NCBI GenBank assembly: GCA_020073615.1
Contig: JAIQEX010000034.1
Span: 1 to 54,380, forward strand
From: Terriglobia bacterium
GTDB taxonomy: Bacteria; Acidobacteriota; Terriglobia; Bryobacterales; Bryobacteraceae
Reading direction: 5' to 3'
Length of the DNA: 54,380 nucleotides
Positions 1 through 7,109 of this stretch are shown in pieces. The translations under genes were made by a program, and so were the position numbers. How positions within the stretch are numbered: the stretch's first letter is position 1; every line of letters begins with the position of its first letter. Below the pieces are notes generated by a model. It saw nothing but the letters and a program-made list of their open reading frames with translations, was not told the origin of the DNA and ran no database searches.

Positions 1-68
1 TCGATTCCCTCGACCTCCAACGTCACGTGCTCATGGAGAACTTCGGCGACTGATCGTGATACGCTCAT
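1..68 (-). CDS. N-terminus of an unidentified protein (runs off window)
   Basis: A minus-strand reading frame begins with ATG at 68 and leaves the window at base 1, giving 22 residues that start MSVSRSVAEVLHEHVTLEVE. A GGAG Shine-Dalgarno-like sequence lies five to six bases upstream of the ATG, which is the main reason to believe the start. The segment is too short to assign a family or function. It lies downstream of the IS630 remnant on the same strand, so it may belong to the same piece of mobile or debris DNA. Only the visible start is supported. Confidence 0.4.
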   Translation of the reverse strand, partial: MSVSRSVAEVLHEHVTLEVEGI

Positions 69-180
69 TTTGGCTCCGGCACGACTCCGATCGCTCGGGA
101 TCGACTGCCGCTTCGGCGGCCTAAATCATTGGCGAGAACTGCTTGCAGTTCTCCACTGTCGACCGGAGCCATCTACCGGA

Positions 181-372
181 TTATGCCCGATCTTCAGACC
201 CGGCGGAAATATACCTCGTCGGTCTGAGGCGGAGCCTCGTTAGTGAATCCAAAAGAAACGCTGCCCGAAGCGTGCGTCGTTTCTCCTCGGTTCGAGACTT
301 GCGGATGGACTCCAGCTTGAGCATCTCCTGCTCGCTGAATTGGATCGGACTGCGCTTCCTCGGGAAGGGCAT
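181..372 (-). pseudogene. IS630-family transposase, N-terminal remnant
   Basis: The first 40 or so residues (start MPFPRKRSPIQFSEQEM, then a LESIRKSRTEEKRRTLRAA stretch) resemble the helix-turn-helix start of IS630-type DDE transposases, where a Glu-rich helix is followed by a SRTE..R..RA motif. After the AAFLL segment the frame no longer looks like the family and stops, so the catalytic DDE domain is absent. This is a fragment that cannot transpose. I see no terminal inverted repeats with a TA target duplication around it. The family assignment rests on motif recall, not on a search. Confidence 0.55.
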
Positions 373-399
373 GACCCATTAAAACATAAATCGGGTCAA

Positions 400-1204
400 A
401 TGTATCGGTATTTAGAGAACGGTGATCTAGTGCCGTATTTCGTCTGCTCCGGCGACGAGGACCTGATCAACCGGTACGCAGCGGCAATCCGGAGTTTTCC
501 CGAGAACTTGCCGCTCAGCTACGAGGAAGAGAAGGCTGTGGAGGGACACCTCAATGCGTTGCGTGAAAAAATGACGCTCTTTTCAGAGCAGGGCGACCCG
601 GCACATTTCAAGGCCGAGCCGACCGAGGACGGCAAGCACGTCAAGATCTGGAATGACCCTCCGTCGCTTAAGCAGGAGAAGTATCGTGTCCGACAACAGG
701 AGAACAAACAGCTCAGCGAGTTTGCGTCAGTCGCTGTCTGGGCACAGAAGGCCCTCGATGATGGGGTCGTGGGTGAGCTGGTCTCGATCGATGAGGCAGT
801 CGCCAAGGTTAAGCAATGGGACCAGCCTGGGGTGTTCGATAGCGACGACGCGGAAGCGTTCGAGGACAAACAGCGTCATCCGAGAGTTCGGACGCCATCA
901 CACGCTCCACCTCGCGGTCACAACCTTCCTGAAGAAGGGCGGCTTCGACCTCCTGCCGCGACCCGCGCTCTCCTGGCTTGAGCAGATCGCGCAGGAGAGA
1001 AAATCCGATCAAGCGTTCTGGAAGGCGACCGGCGACGATACGGTGGAACTGCTTGGTCAGCTTCTCAAGCAAAAGAGCGCTGAGCTTTCGCCGGCCGATC
1101 GCAAATCCATCATTCTGATTTCAGACCTGATGACCGACAACGGCGTCCGCGGTGCGGGTTTTCTGCACCAGGAGTTGCTGCGGGCGGAGAGGATCGAACG
1201 GTAG
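400..1204 (+). pseudogene. Hypothetical protein, single frameshift near 872
   Basis: The frame opens at ATG 400 (MYRYLENGDLVPYFVCSGDE) and runs to about 870. Coding then continues in the next frame (NSVIREFGRHHTLHLAVTTF) to a stop at 1204. Joined, they give roughly 268 residues: a charged helical N-terminal half and a leucine-rich helical C-terminal half ending RAERIER. The break lies within gaggacaaacagcgtc around 865-875. No family was recognised, no signal peptide or membrane segment is visible, and no Shine-Dalgarno precedes 400. The start may be a junction artefact because the IS630 remnant ends just upstream. It could be a decayed gene or an intact gene with a one-base sequencing error. 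Confidence 0.5.
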
Positions 1205-1277
1205 TTTACAGGCGGCGATGGCCTAGTAGGACTGGCGGTGTCGGCGAGGGCGCACGGCTCTAAGGTGAGGGGGCAAT

Positions 1278-1385
1278 TTGGCGCGCGACCCAATCAGGGT
1301 TCTTTACTATCCTGACTTCTTCGTGGATTACACAACGCTGTTGAAGGCGATCCTGCTGTTCGACGAGCTGCATTTCATGGACCGG
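1278..1385 (+). pseudogene. Truncated hypothetical gene, TTG start
   Basis: An AGGTGAGG ribosome-binding sequence (about 1263-1270) precedes a TTG at 1278. The frame then encodes ARDPIRVLYYPDFFVDYTTL followed by LKAILLFDELHFMDRP. The hydrophobic pattern and codon use look like real coding sequence with the start of a soluble domain. Near 1385 the resemblance ends and the sequence becomes the region downstream of the antisense tolC fragment. About 36 residues survive. It probably formed an operon with the frameshifted gene at 400-1204, 73 bases upstream. Function unknown. Confidence 0.4.
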
Positions 1386-1429
1386 CCGCCGAGCTCCCTG
1401 CGCCCCCGTGCCGCCAAGTCGACGTTGGC

Positions 1430-1700
1430 CTACCGCAGCGCGCCGATCTGGTAATCCACCACCACGCGCTGCGCCTGGTACTCGTAGCGCGCCGAGGCGC
1501 TGGCGATCTGCGCCGCGGTGAGGTTCAGTTGCGCCTGGCTCAATTCCACGATCGAGCTCAGGCCCAGGTTGTACCGCTCCGTGGCCAGATCGAGCGAGAG
1601 TTGTGCCTGCTTCAACAACTGCTCAGTCAGACCCACGCGGTCGTACGCGGTCGTGGCTTTCCAGTACGCCACACGTACGTCGCGGATTACGCGGTCGGGC
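1430..1700 (-). pseudogene. TolC-family outer-membrane efflux protein, C-terminal fragment
   Basis: The minus strand encodes about 90 residues matching the end of a TolC-type outer-membrane efflux protein: a RVIRDVRVAYWKATTAYDR helix, then LATERYNLGLSSIVELSQAQ, the characteristic repeat of the second coiled-coil hairpin, ending VVVDYQIGALR and a stop at 1430. The preceding 350 or so residues, including the signal peptide and first repeat, are missing. Upstream of about 1700 the DNA switches to a tpiA fragment on the other strand. An intact TolC would form a trimeric export channel; this piece cannot. The C-terminal boundary is natural, the N-terminal one is a junction. Confidence 0.75.
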
Positions 1701-1703
1701 ATT

Positions 1704-1768
1704 GCGGGCCTCACCGAACAGCAGTTTGCCCGAATTGTGATCGCCTACGAGCCGGTATGGGCCATCTC
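1704..1768 (+). pseudogene. tpiA: tpiA (triosephosphate isomerase) micro-fragment
   Basis: Twenty-two codons encode AGLTEQQFARIVIAYEPVWA followed by IS. This contains the AYEPVWAI signature of triosephosphate isomerase, which includes the catalytic glutamate. Upstream sequence is the antisense tolC fragment and downstream sequence is a group II intron reverse transcriptase, so the gene is cut on both sides with no start or stop of its own. The signature is highly diagnostic of the family. The fragment is functionless and marks a rearrangement or assembly junction. Confidence 0.65.
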
Positions 1769-1791
1769 CGGCGTCGCGGTCTTGCCCGTGC

Positions 1792-2037
1792 CGATGTTCA
1801 ACCCGAAGATCCGAGGCTGGCTTCAATATTACGGGCGGTATTATCGCTCGGCGCTGTATCCGCCGATGCGTCAACTGGATCGATCGCTTGGCCCGCTGGG
1901 CCGAGCGGAAGTACAAGAAGCTGCGCGGTCATTTGCGCAGGGCGACACATTGGGTCGCGCGTATCTCGAGACGCGATCCGAAGTTGTGGGCGCACTGGCA
2001 GATGGGCGAGCGGCGTGGCTCCATGGCGGGAGCCGTA
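1792..2037 (+). pseudogene. ltrA-like: Group II intron A: reverse transcriptase/maturase C-terminus
   Basis: The frame at 1792 encodes MFNPKIRGWLQYYGRYYRSA and LYPPMRQLDR, typical of the maturase (X) domain of bacterial group II intron proteins. Near 1880 it shifts frame, and the neighbouring frame continues RWAERKYKKLRGHLRRATHW and RRDPKLWAHWQMG to a TGA at 2035-2037. The palm and finger domains of the reverse transcriptase, including YADD, are missing, and a frameshift breaks the remainder. The intron protein is therefore non-functional here. Intron RNA domain V begins at 2030 and overlaps the final codons, the usual layout. Confidence 0.75.
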
Positions 2038-2102
2038 TGAGCTGAGAGGTTCAAGTACGGTTCTGAGAGGGGCTCGGGGTGAGACTCCCCGGGCCCACTC
2101 AC
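2030..2102 (+). ncRNA. Group II intron A, domains V and VI (3' end)
   Basis: A 34-base hairpin at 2030-2063 starts GAGCCGTATGAGC, has a GAGA-like turn and closes with GTACGGTTC. That is the conserved domain V of bacterial group II introns, with its catalytic AGC-type lower stem and GNRA-like tetraloop. It is followed by a C/G-rich hairpin (2064-2102) corresponding to domain VI, ending CCCACTCAC. Domains I to IV are absent, so the ribozyme cannot splice on its own. The 3' boundary is set at 2102 because sequence of a second intron protein begins at 2103. Confidence 0.75.
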
Positions 2103-2600
2103 CTGGTCGTGCTGGCGCGCCATCAAAGCCGGGGACTCGTGGGGTTTATCGAAAAGAGGCTAGAGAGCGGATTAGGGCTGGAGATCAACCGGGAGAAAAC
2201 GCGCGTGGTGGACCTGAAGGAGCAAGGAGCCAGTCTGGACTTTCTGGGATACACGTTCCGGTATGACCGCGACCTGAAAGGGCGCGATCAGAAGTACTTG
2301 AATATGTTCCCGTCGGAAAAGGCCCTGAAGCGGGAGCGGGCGAAGCTGCACGACATGACGGCATCTCGTCAATGTTTCAAGCCGATACCGCAACTGATCG
2401 GGGAGATCAACCGGCATCTGAAGGGATGGGCGAACTATTTCTCGATTGGGTATCCGCGTGTGGCCTTACGAGGGATCAACACGTACGTGCGCGACCGTCT
2501 CGTGCAGCACCTGAGACGGCGCAGCCAGCGGCCCTTCCGACCGCCGGAGGGGGTGACTTACTATGAACAGCTTCAGAAATTGGGGTTGATTTATTTGTGA
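2103..2600 (+). pseudogene. ltrA-like: Group II intron B: reverse transcriptase C-terminal half
   Basis: From 2103 the frame reads LVVLARHQSRGL, the sequence that normally follows the YADD catalytic motif in group II intron reverse transcriptases. It continues through LEINREKTRVVDL, LDFLGYTFRYDRDLKGR and the maturase region HLKGWANYFSIGYPR to a stop at 2598-2600. About 165 residues are left, with the fingers, palm and YADD missing. The cut exactly after the expected YADD position, immediately behind the 3' end of intron A, suggests that intron A had inserted into the RT gene of intron B. The product is inactive. Domain V of this intron follows at 2651. Confidence 0.8.
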
Positions 2601-2650
2601 GCCAATACCGCACAACTGCCTGTGCATGCCTCAGGCGAGAGTTTTCAGGA

Positions 2651-2738
2651 GAGCCGGATGCCGGGAAATCCGCATGTCCGGTTCGACGAGGGGAGAGGGG
2701 GTCGGCGCCCTCGGCGCTCACCCTCTCTCCTACTCTAC
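2651..2738 (+). ncRNA. Group II intron B, domains V and VI (3' end)
   Basis: Bases 2651-2684 form the domain V hairpin: GAGCCGGATG, a GAAA tetraloop region and CATGTCCGGTTC. They are followed by a domain VI hairpin (2685-2738) with the GGGAGAGGGGG / CACCCTCTCTCC stem and the terminal CTACTCTAC typical of group II intron 3' ends. The 3' splice boundary is placed at about 2738. M16 peptidase coding sequence resumes at 2740 on the opposite strand. The 5' half of the intron (domains I-IV) is not in the window. Confidence 0.8.
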
Positions 2739-2739
2739 C

Positions 2740-5472
2740 GTGGATCTTCTGCTCCAGTTGCTCGTCCCATTTCATGGTGCGGCTCTGCTGCTCGTGCGCC
2801 GCCAGCAGGCCCACCAGCGCGGCGTCGGTGGTGCGCGACACTAGGCGCGAATCCAGGTAGGCCTTCTTGGCCTCGGCCACCTCCGCCGCCGTGAAGCCTC
2901 CCTTCCAGGTCTTCGCCAGCTCGTCCACAAAGCTGAATTCCACCTTGGGCCCGTTCATCGGGTTCAGGCTCACGGTGCCCGAGAGCATCGCCGCATCGCC
3001 TTCCGTGGGGATCGCGATGCGCGCGTTGGCGCCGTAGCTCAAGCCCTCGCGGTTGCGTATGCGGTCGGAAATGCGCGACGTGATGGGCCCGCCGAACATG
3101 TAGCCCGCCAGCAGCACGGCCGCATAGTCCGGATCGCTTTCCGACATCCGGAAGCGCACGCCGGCCAGAAACTCGGCGTTGGCCTTGTCGGGCGTCTCGA
3201 TCTTCCGGTTGATGGCCTCCACCTTCTTATAAGGCGTCACCAGGGGCTGGTATGCCATGGCGGTGTTCCAGTTGCCCAACAGCTCGGCGGCAGCCTTCTC
3301 GATTGCCGCCCGGTCGAACGGCCCCACCACCGCCAGCACGCCGTAGTTGGCGCCGTAGAACTGGTCGTGGAATTTCCGCGCGTCGTCGAGCGTGACCTTC
3401 TGCACCTCCGCCAACTGCTCTTCGCGCGTGGGCGAGTACAGCGCGTCGCCCTTCGCGAAGGGGCTCAGATGGCGGTTCAGCAGCTCCGAGCCAAGCTGCT
3501 GCGGCTCGGTGGGAACGGTCTCGAGCGCCTTGAGGCGTTGCGTCTTCATGCGTTCGAATTCCGCTTCCGGGTACGCCGGCTCTTTCAACATTTCCACCGC
3601 CAGGCGCATGGCGGCCACGAAATTCTCCGCCGGCGCCGCAATGTTGGCATTGGCGCTCCCCAGCCCGCCGCCGAAGCCGCCGCCTCCCCCGCGCCCGCCG
3701 CGTCCGCCCCCGCCGCCGCCACCTCCTCCGCTCACCGTGACGGTGGCGTTCAGCTTGCGCAGTTCGTCCTGCATCTGCTGCCGCGTCCGGTTCTTGGTGC
3801 CGCTCATCAAAAGGGTACCGGCGAATTGCGCCGCCGCGTTCCTGCCCGCCAGCGTCGTCCGGTCGCCGAAGCGCAGCTCGATCGCCCCGGTCACCATGTT
3901 GTTCTCCGTCTTCTTGGAGAGCATCGCCACCTTCATTCCATTGGCCAGCTTGCTGCGCACCGTGCGGCTCTCGATGTTGGCCGGGCTGGGGTCGAACGAT
4001 TCGCCGTGCACGATGCTGACCTTGCTGACGTACGCGCTCAGCATGGAGCTGAAGCTCGGCGCCGCCGGAACCATCGTGCGGTCCGGGTTCGCGTCGGGAA
4101 TGTAGTAGCCCACCGTGCGGTTGGAGGGCTTGAGATACAACCCCGCCACGCGCACTACGTCGTCGGCTGTCACCGCCTGCAGCCGGTCGTGCTGCAGGAA
4201 CATCAGCCGCCAGTCGCCCTGCGCGATGCTGCTATTGAGCGCGCCGGTGGCCAGCGATTGCGGGTCCGACAGGCTCCGCTCGAGCCCGCGCAGCAACCCG
4301 GTCTTGACGCGCTCCACTTCCTCCTTGGTGGGCGGTTCCTTCACCACGCCGGCCAGCGTATCGAGGATCGCCTTGCGCGCCGCATCGAGCGATTGGTCCT
4401 TGTTCAGCGAGGCCGAGACTTCAATCAGCCCGGGGTCGTGGCGCGGCTGGAATCCCATGCGCGCCGATTCGGCCAGCTTGTTGTCCACCAGCGCCTTGTT
4501 CAGCCGGCCTTCGGCGCCGCCGCCCCCACCGCCGCGGCCGCCGCGGCCGCCGCCCCCGCCGCCGCTCATAATGCCCGCCAGCACCTGCACCGCCGCCGAA
4601 TCCGCGTGCCCCGCGGCCGGCCCGTGGAACGCCACGATTACTTCCTGCCCCTGTCCCACGCGGCGCAGCTCCACGTAGCGCTCGCCATCCTGCGGCGGTT
4701 CCACGGTGTAGGTCTGATCCAGTTGCCGCGTGGGACGCGGGATCCGCCCCAAGGTATCGGCCACCATCTGCAGCGTCTTGGCCTCGTCGATCCGTCCCGT
4801 CACCACCAACACGGCGTTGTCCGGCTGGTAATACTTGCGATAGAACGCCGCCGGCCGGGTGAACGGCACGTTCTCCAGGTCCTCCTTCGAGCCGATGGTC
4901 GACTTCCCGTAGTTGTGCCACAGGTAAGCCGTGGCCGCCACCCGCTCGCCCAGAATCGCCTGCGGGCTGTTCTCCCCGCGCTCGAACTCGTTGCGCACCA
5001 CGGTCATTTCGGTATCGAGAATGGCTTTGCTGAACTTTACGTCCACCATCCGCTCCGCTTCCAGGCCGAGCGCCCACTTCAGGTTTTCGTCGCTCGCCGT
5101 GAAGGTCTCGTAGTAGTTGGTACGGTCTTCCGACGTGGTGCCGTTCCAGTTGGCGCCATGAGCCACCAGCTCGTTCTTGATCTGCCGGCCGCTGGTGGTC
5201 TCGATGAAGTCCAGGTGCTCGAGCAGGTGCGCCATGCCGGTCTCGCCATAGCCTTCGTGGCGCGAGCCCACCAGGTAGGTCACATCCACGGTGATCTTGG
5301 GACTGGACTCCACCGCGTACAACAGCACGCGCAATCCATTGGGAAAACCATATTCGGTGATCCCTCCCATGGAAGTCGTTTTTTGCACGCCGGGCGGCAG
5401 CGCCTGGGCCAACGCGCCAGCCGCCACCGCCAGGACGAGCGCCGCAACGGCGAACACCGCTTTTCGGTTCAT
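2740..5472 (-). pseudogene. M16 zinc metallopeptidase, 3' end cut by group II intron
   Basis: A secreted insulinase/pitrilysin-type (M16) double-domain protein. Residues 1-24 are a signal peptide. HLLEH at 82-86 is the inverted HxxEH zinc motif, with a downstream acidic ligand region (VVRNEFERGENS, about 155-165). A second, catalytically inactive M16 domain follows from about residue 480. Two Gly-rich runs interrupt it (about 303-320 and 578-602), unusual for the family. True M16 sequence ends at KWDEQLEQKIH (codon at 2740-2742). Reading then enters intron B antisense and yields about 90 unrelated residues to a stop at 2476. Roughly the last 20-40 family residues are therefore lost. The N-terminal active domain is intact, so residual activity is possible if the tail is tolerated. 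Confidence 0.85.
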
Positions 5473-5499
5473 AGGGACCGCCTTTCGGACAATATTGCC

Positions 5500-5535
5500 G
5501 GATTATAGCAAGGCGCATCCCACGAACTTGAAGTT
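5500..5535 (-). promoter_or_regulatory. Candidate promoter of the M16 gene
   Basis: On the minus strand a perfect TATAAT lies at 5507-5502, 30 bases upstream of the M16 ATG (5472), and an AAAGGCGG Shine-Dalgarno-like sequence precedes the start. No convincing -35 hexamer is seen at 17 bases spacing; the closest is TTCAAG about 20 bases upstream. This is a sequence match only. Confidence 0.35.
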
Positions 5536-5950
5536 ACCCCGCCGCGCCCGCCCGCGCCGTGTGCGCATCGGCCACATGCGCCGTGTCCATAAACTCCAGG
5601 AACCGCGTCACCTTTCCCGCCTGGATGGTGAACACGTGTGCCACCGCGGTATCGATCCGCTTCCCTGTCTTCTTCGCCGTCGCGCGGTAGCGTCCCAGGA
5701 CCGCCACCGTGTCCCCGTCGGCCATATACTCGTCCATCTGCAGCTTCGGATTGTCGTCCGCGTTCCCTATGGCCTCGAAGAACCGCGCCACTTCTTTGGT
5801 CCCGCGCCTGGCGCCCGCATAGGGGATCGCCGCGGGCCCCTCCACCCGCCACTCGACGTTGTCCGCCAGGTGGGCCAGTATCGTCTCCACGTCCCCTCTC
5901 CCGAACGCATCGTAGAGAGTCTGAACCAGTGCCATGTTCTGTTCTTTCAT
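5534..5950 (-). CDS. SnoaL/NTF2-like protein
   Basis: A 138-residue protein of the NTF2-like alpha+beta barrel superfamily, SnoaL type. The N-terminal helix VQTLYDAFGRGDVETILAHL is followed by the DNVEWRVEG strand, and the later ADGDTVAVLGRYRATAKKTG hairpin and HVFTIQAGKVTRFLEF strand complete the fold. Such proteins are small hydrolases/isomerases or simple binding domains; substrate cannot be deduced. ATG 5950 is chosen because GGTGAGG lies nine bases upstream; an in-frame GTG five codons earlier overlaps that ribosome site. It is monocistronic, just downstream of the M16 promoter region on the same strand. Intact and of normal length. Confidence 0.8.
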   Translation of the reverse strand: MKEQNMALVQTLYDAFGRGDVETILAHLADNVEWRVEGPAAIPYAGARRGTKEVARFFEAIGNADDNPKLQMDEYMADGDTVAVLGRYRATAKKTGKRIDTAVAHVFTIQAGKVTRFLEFMDTAHVADAHTARAGAAG

Positions 5951-6046
5951 AATGTGCGACCTCACCGGATATATACGCTCCGCACCCCGCCGCGGATTGC
6001 CCGAAGATCGCTGGTCTTGAGATAATCAATCGTAGGACGTTCGCCG

Positions 6047-6322
6047 ATGCAGATCACGTTGCAACTGCCGGAAGACATCGCCCAGGGACTCGCAGCCAGG
6101 TGGAAGGACCTGCCTCGCGCCGCGCTCGAGAGTCTCGCGCTGGAGGCGTACCGGTCTCACGCGCTTACCGCAGCGGAGCTTCGACGGCTGCTTGGCTTCG
6201 AAACGCCAATGCAGGTGGACGCCTTTCTGAAGGAGCACGAAATCTACGACTACACGGCCGCAGATTTCGAACAGGATCGGGAAACTCTCCGTCAGCTTCG
6301 AATGAGAGAGGCACAGTCCTGA
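6047..6322 (+). CDS. UPF0175-family antitoxin
   Basis: A 91-residue protein with the UPF0175 layout. The N-terminal strand and helix (MQITLQLPEDIAQGLAARW) are followed by ALESLALEAYRSHALTAAEL and the ribbon-helix segment RRLLGFETPMQVDAFLKEH, ending in an acidic helix. UPF0175 genes are typically the antitoxin partner of a PIN-domain protein of the DUF3368 type, and exactly such a gene follows 13 bases downstream. The pair is likely a small type II toxin-antitoxin operon, with this protein neutralising and autoregulating. It appears complete, unlike its partner. Confidence 0.8.
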   Translation: MQITLQLPEDIAQGLAARWKDLPRAALESLALEAYRSHALTAAELRRLLGFETPMQVDAFLKEHEIYDYTAADFEQDRETLRQLRMREAQS

Positions 6323-6335
6323 GCCTGCTCGCTTC

Positions 6336-6668
6336 ATGGTCATCGTAGCGGATACCTCGCCCATCAACTACCTGGCCCTGCCCCGGCTGTATGTCCGGGT
6401 TCTCATTCCGCCCGCGGTATTCGATGAATTGAGGCATCCTGCAGCCCCCGGTCCTGTCCGTGAATGGGCCGGACGCCGTCCCAGTTGGCTCGAAATTCTG
6501 AGTCCGAAAAACACCGTTGCGCTGCCACGCCTCGACCTCGGAGAAAGCCAGGCGATCGCGCTCGCCAGCGAAACGGGCGCAGACGTGCTGCTGATCGACG
6601 TGCGGAAAACCAGTTTCCGTGTATCCGAGGCCATACTGGCCGAAATTGAGCGAAAGCGGTCACGTTGA
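6336..6668 (+). pseudogene. PIN-domain (DUF3368) toxin with internal deletions
   Basis: A 110-residue PIN-fold protein downstream of the UPF0175 antitoxin. It keeps the first metal-binding aspartate (VADTSPINYL, Asp6), the IPPAVFDELRHP segment, the second acidic residue in LDLGESQAIALA (Glu70) and LLID (Asp88). Compared with what I know of the family, about nine residues are missing after NYLAL and some 45-50 after LLID, where the text jumps to the C-terminal SFRVSEAILAEI helix. Both deletions keep frame. Full-length members are about 155-165 residues. The last acidic catalytic residues would sit in the missing part, so the nuclease is probably dead. Start ATG 6336. Confidence 0.65.
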
Positions 6669-6687
6669 CACTCGCCGCCCCCGCCCC

Positions 6688-7098
6688 CTACCCCTCAAAC
6701 CGCGCTACGTAGGCGCAGCGCTCCATGAACCCCCAGGTGTAGCCTTCGGGATCGGCGACATCGAACACGCGGATGCCGTAGAACTTGTTCTCCGGCGGGT
6801 CGGTCTCCACCCCGGCCGCTTTCACCCGCTCGAACATGGCATCCACATCGTCCACCCACACCCCGATCCACTCCTCGGGCCGCCGCCCCTTCTGGCTCCA
6901 GTACCCGGCTTCGCCGTCCAGCCAGACCTCCGTGGTGCCGGCGTATAGCTCGGCATTGCGCAGCGTGCCCTCCGTGTCCAGCCACCGCCCGCGCTCAATG
7001 AATCCGAACACGCGGATGAGCCAATCCACCATCGCCGCCACGTCGTCGTAATGCAGGTAGGGCGTGATGCCTTCAAACTGTGGTGTGTCAGCAGACAT
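6688..7098 (-). CDS. VOC (glyoxalase/bleomycin-resistance fold) protein
   Basis: A 136-residue single-module vicinal-oxygen-chelate protein. The typical elements are ITPYLHYDDVAAMVDWLIRV at the N-terminus, LYAGTTEVWLDG in the first half, a VWVDDVDAMFERVKAAG helix and the final strand RVFDVADPEGYTWGFME, whose Glu is a likely metal ligand. Members bind small molecules or catalyse reactions through a metal; the substrate is not evident. ATG 7098 is preferred over an in-frame GTG at 7113 because GAGG lies ten bases upstream. It starts 12 bases after the FKBP-DinB gene on the same strand, so the two are probably co-transcribed. Confidence 0.8.
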   Translation of the reverse strand: MSADTPQFEGITPYLHYDDVAAMVDWLIRVFGFIERGRWLDTEGTLRNAELYAGTTEVWLDGEAGYWSQKGRRPEEWIGVWVDDVDAMFERVKAAGVETDPPENKFYGIRVFDVADPEGYTWGFMERCAYVARFEG

Positions 7099-7109
7099 AT
7101 CTGGCAACC

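Noticed and set aside
372-398. Inverted repeat TGACCC / GGGTCA upstream of the frameshifted gene at 400
   Set aside because: Only six bases per arm with a 15-base spacer at the edge of an IS remnant; compatible with chance and not tied to a promoter.
2030-2063. Hairpin ending GTACGGTTC considered as a tRNA T-arm
   Set aside because: There is no acceptor stem, D-arm or anticodon arm. The sequence is the group II intron domain V and follows a maturase C-terminus.
3367-5508. 713-codon plus-strand frame opposite the M16 peptidase
   Set aside because: Antisense shadow: low-complexity Arg/Ala/His composition, no motifs, no ribosome site. The M16 frame has signal peptide and zinc motif.
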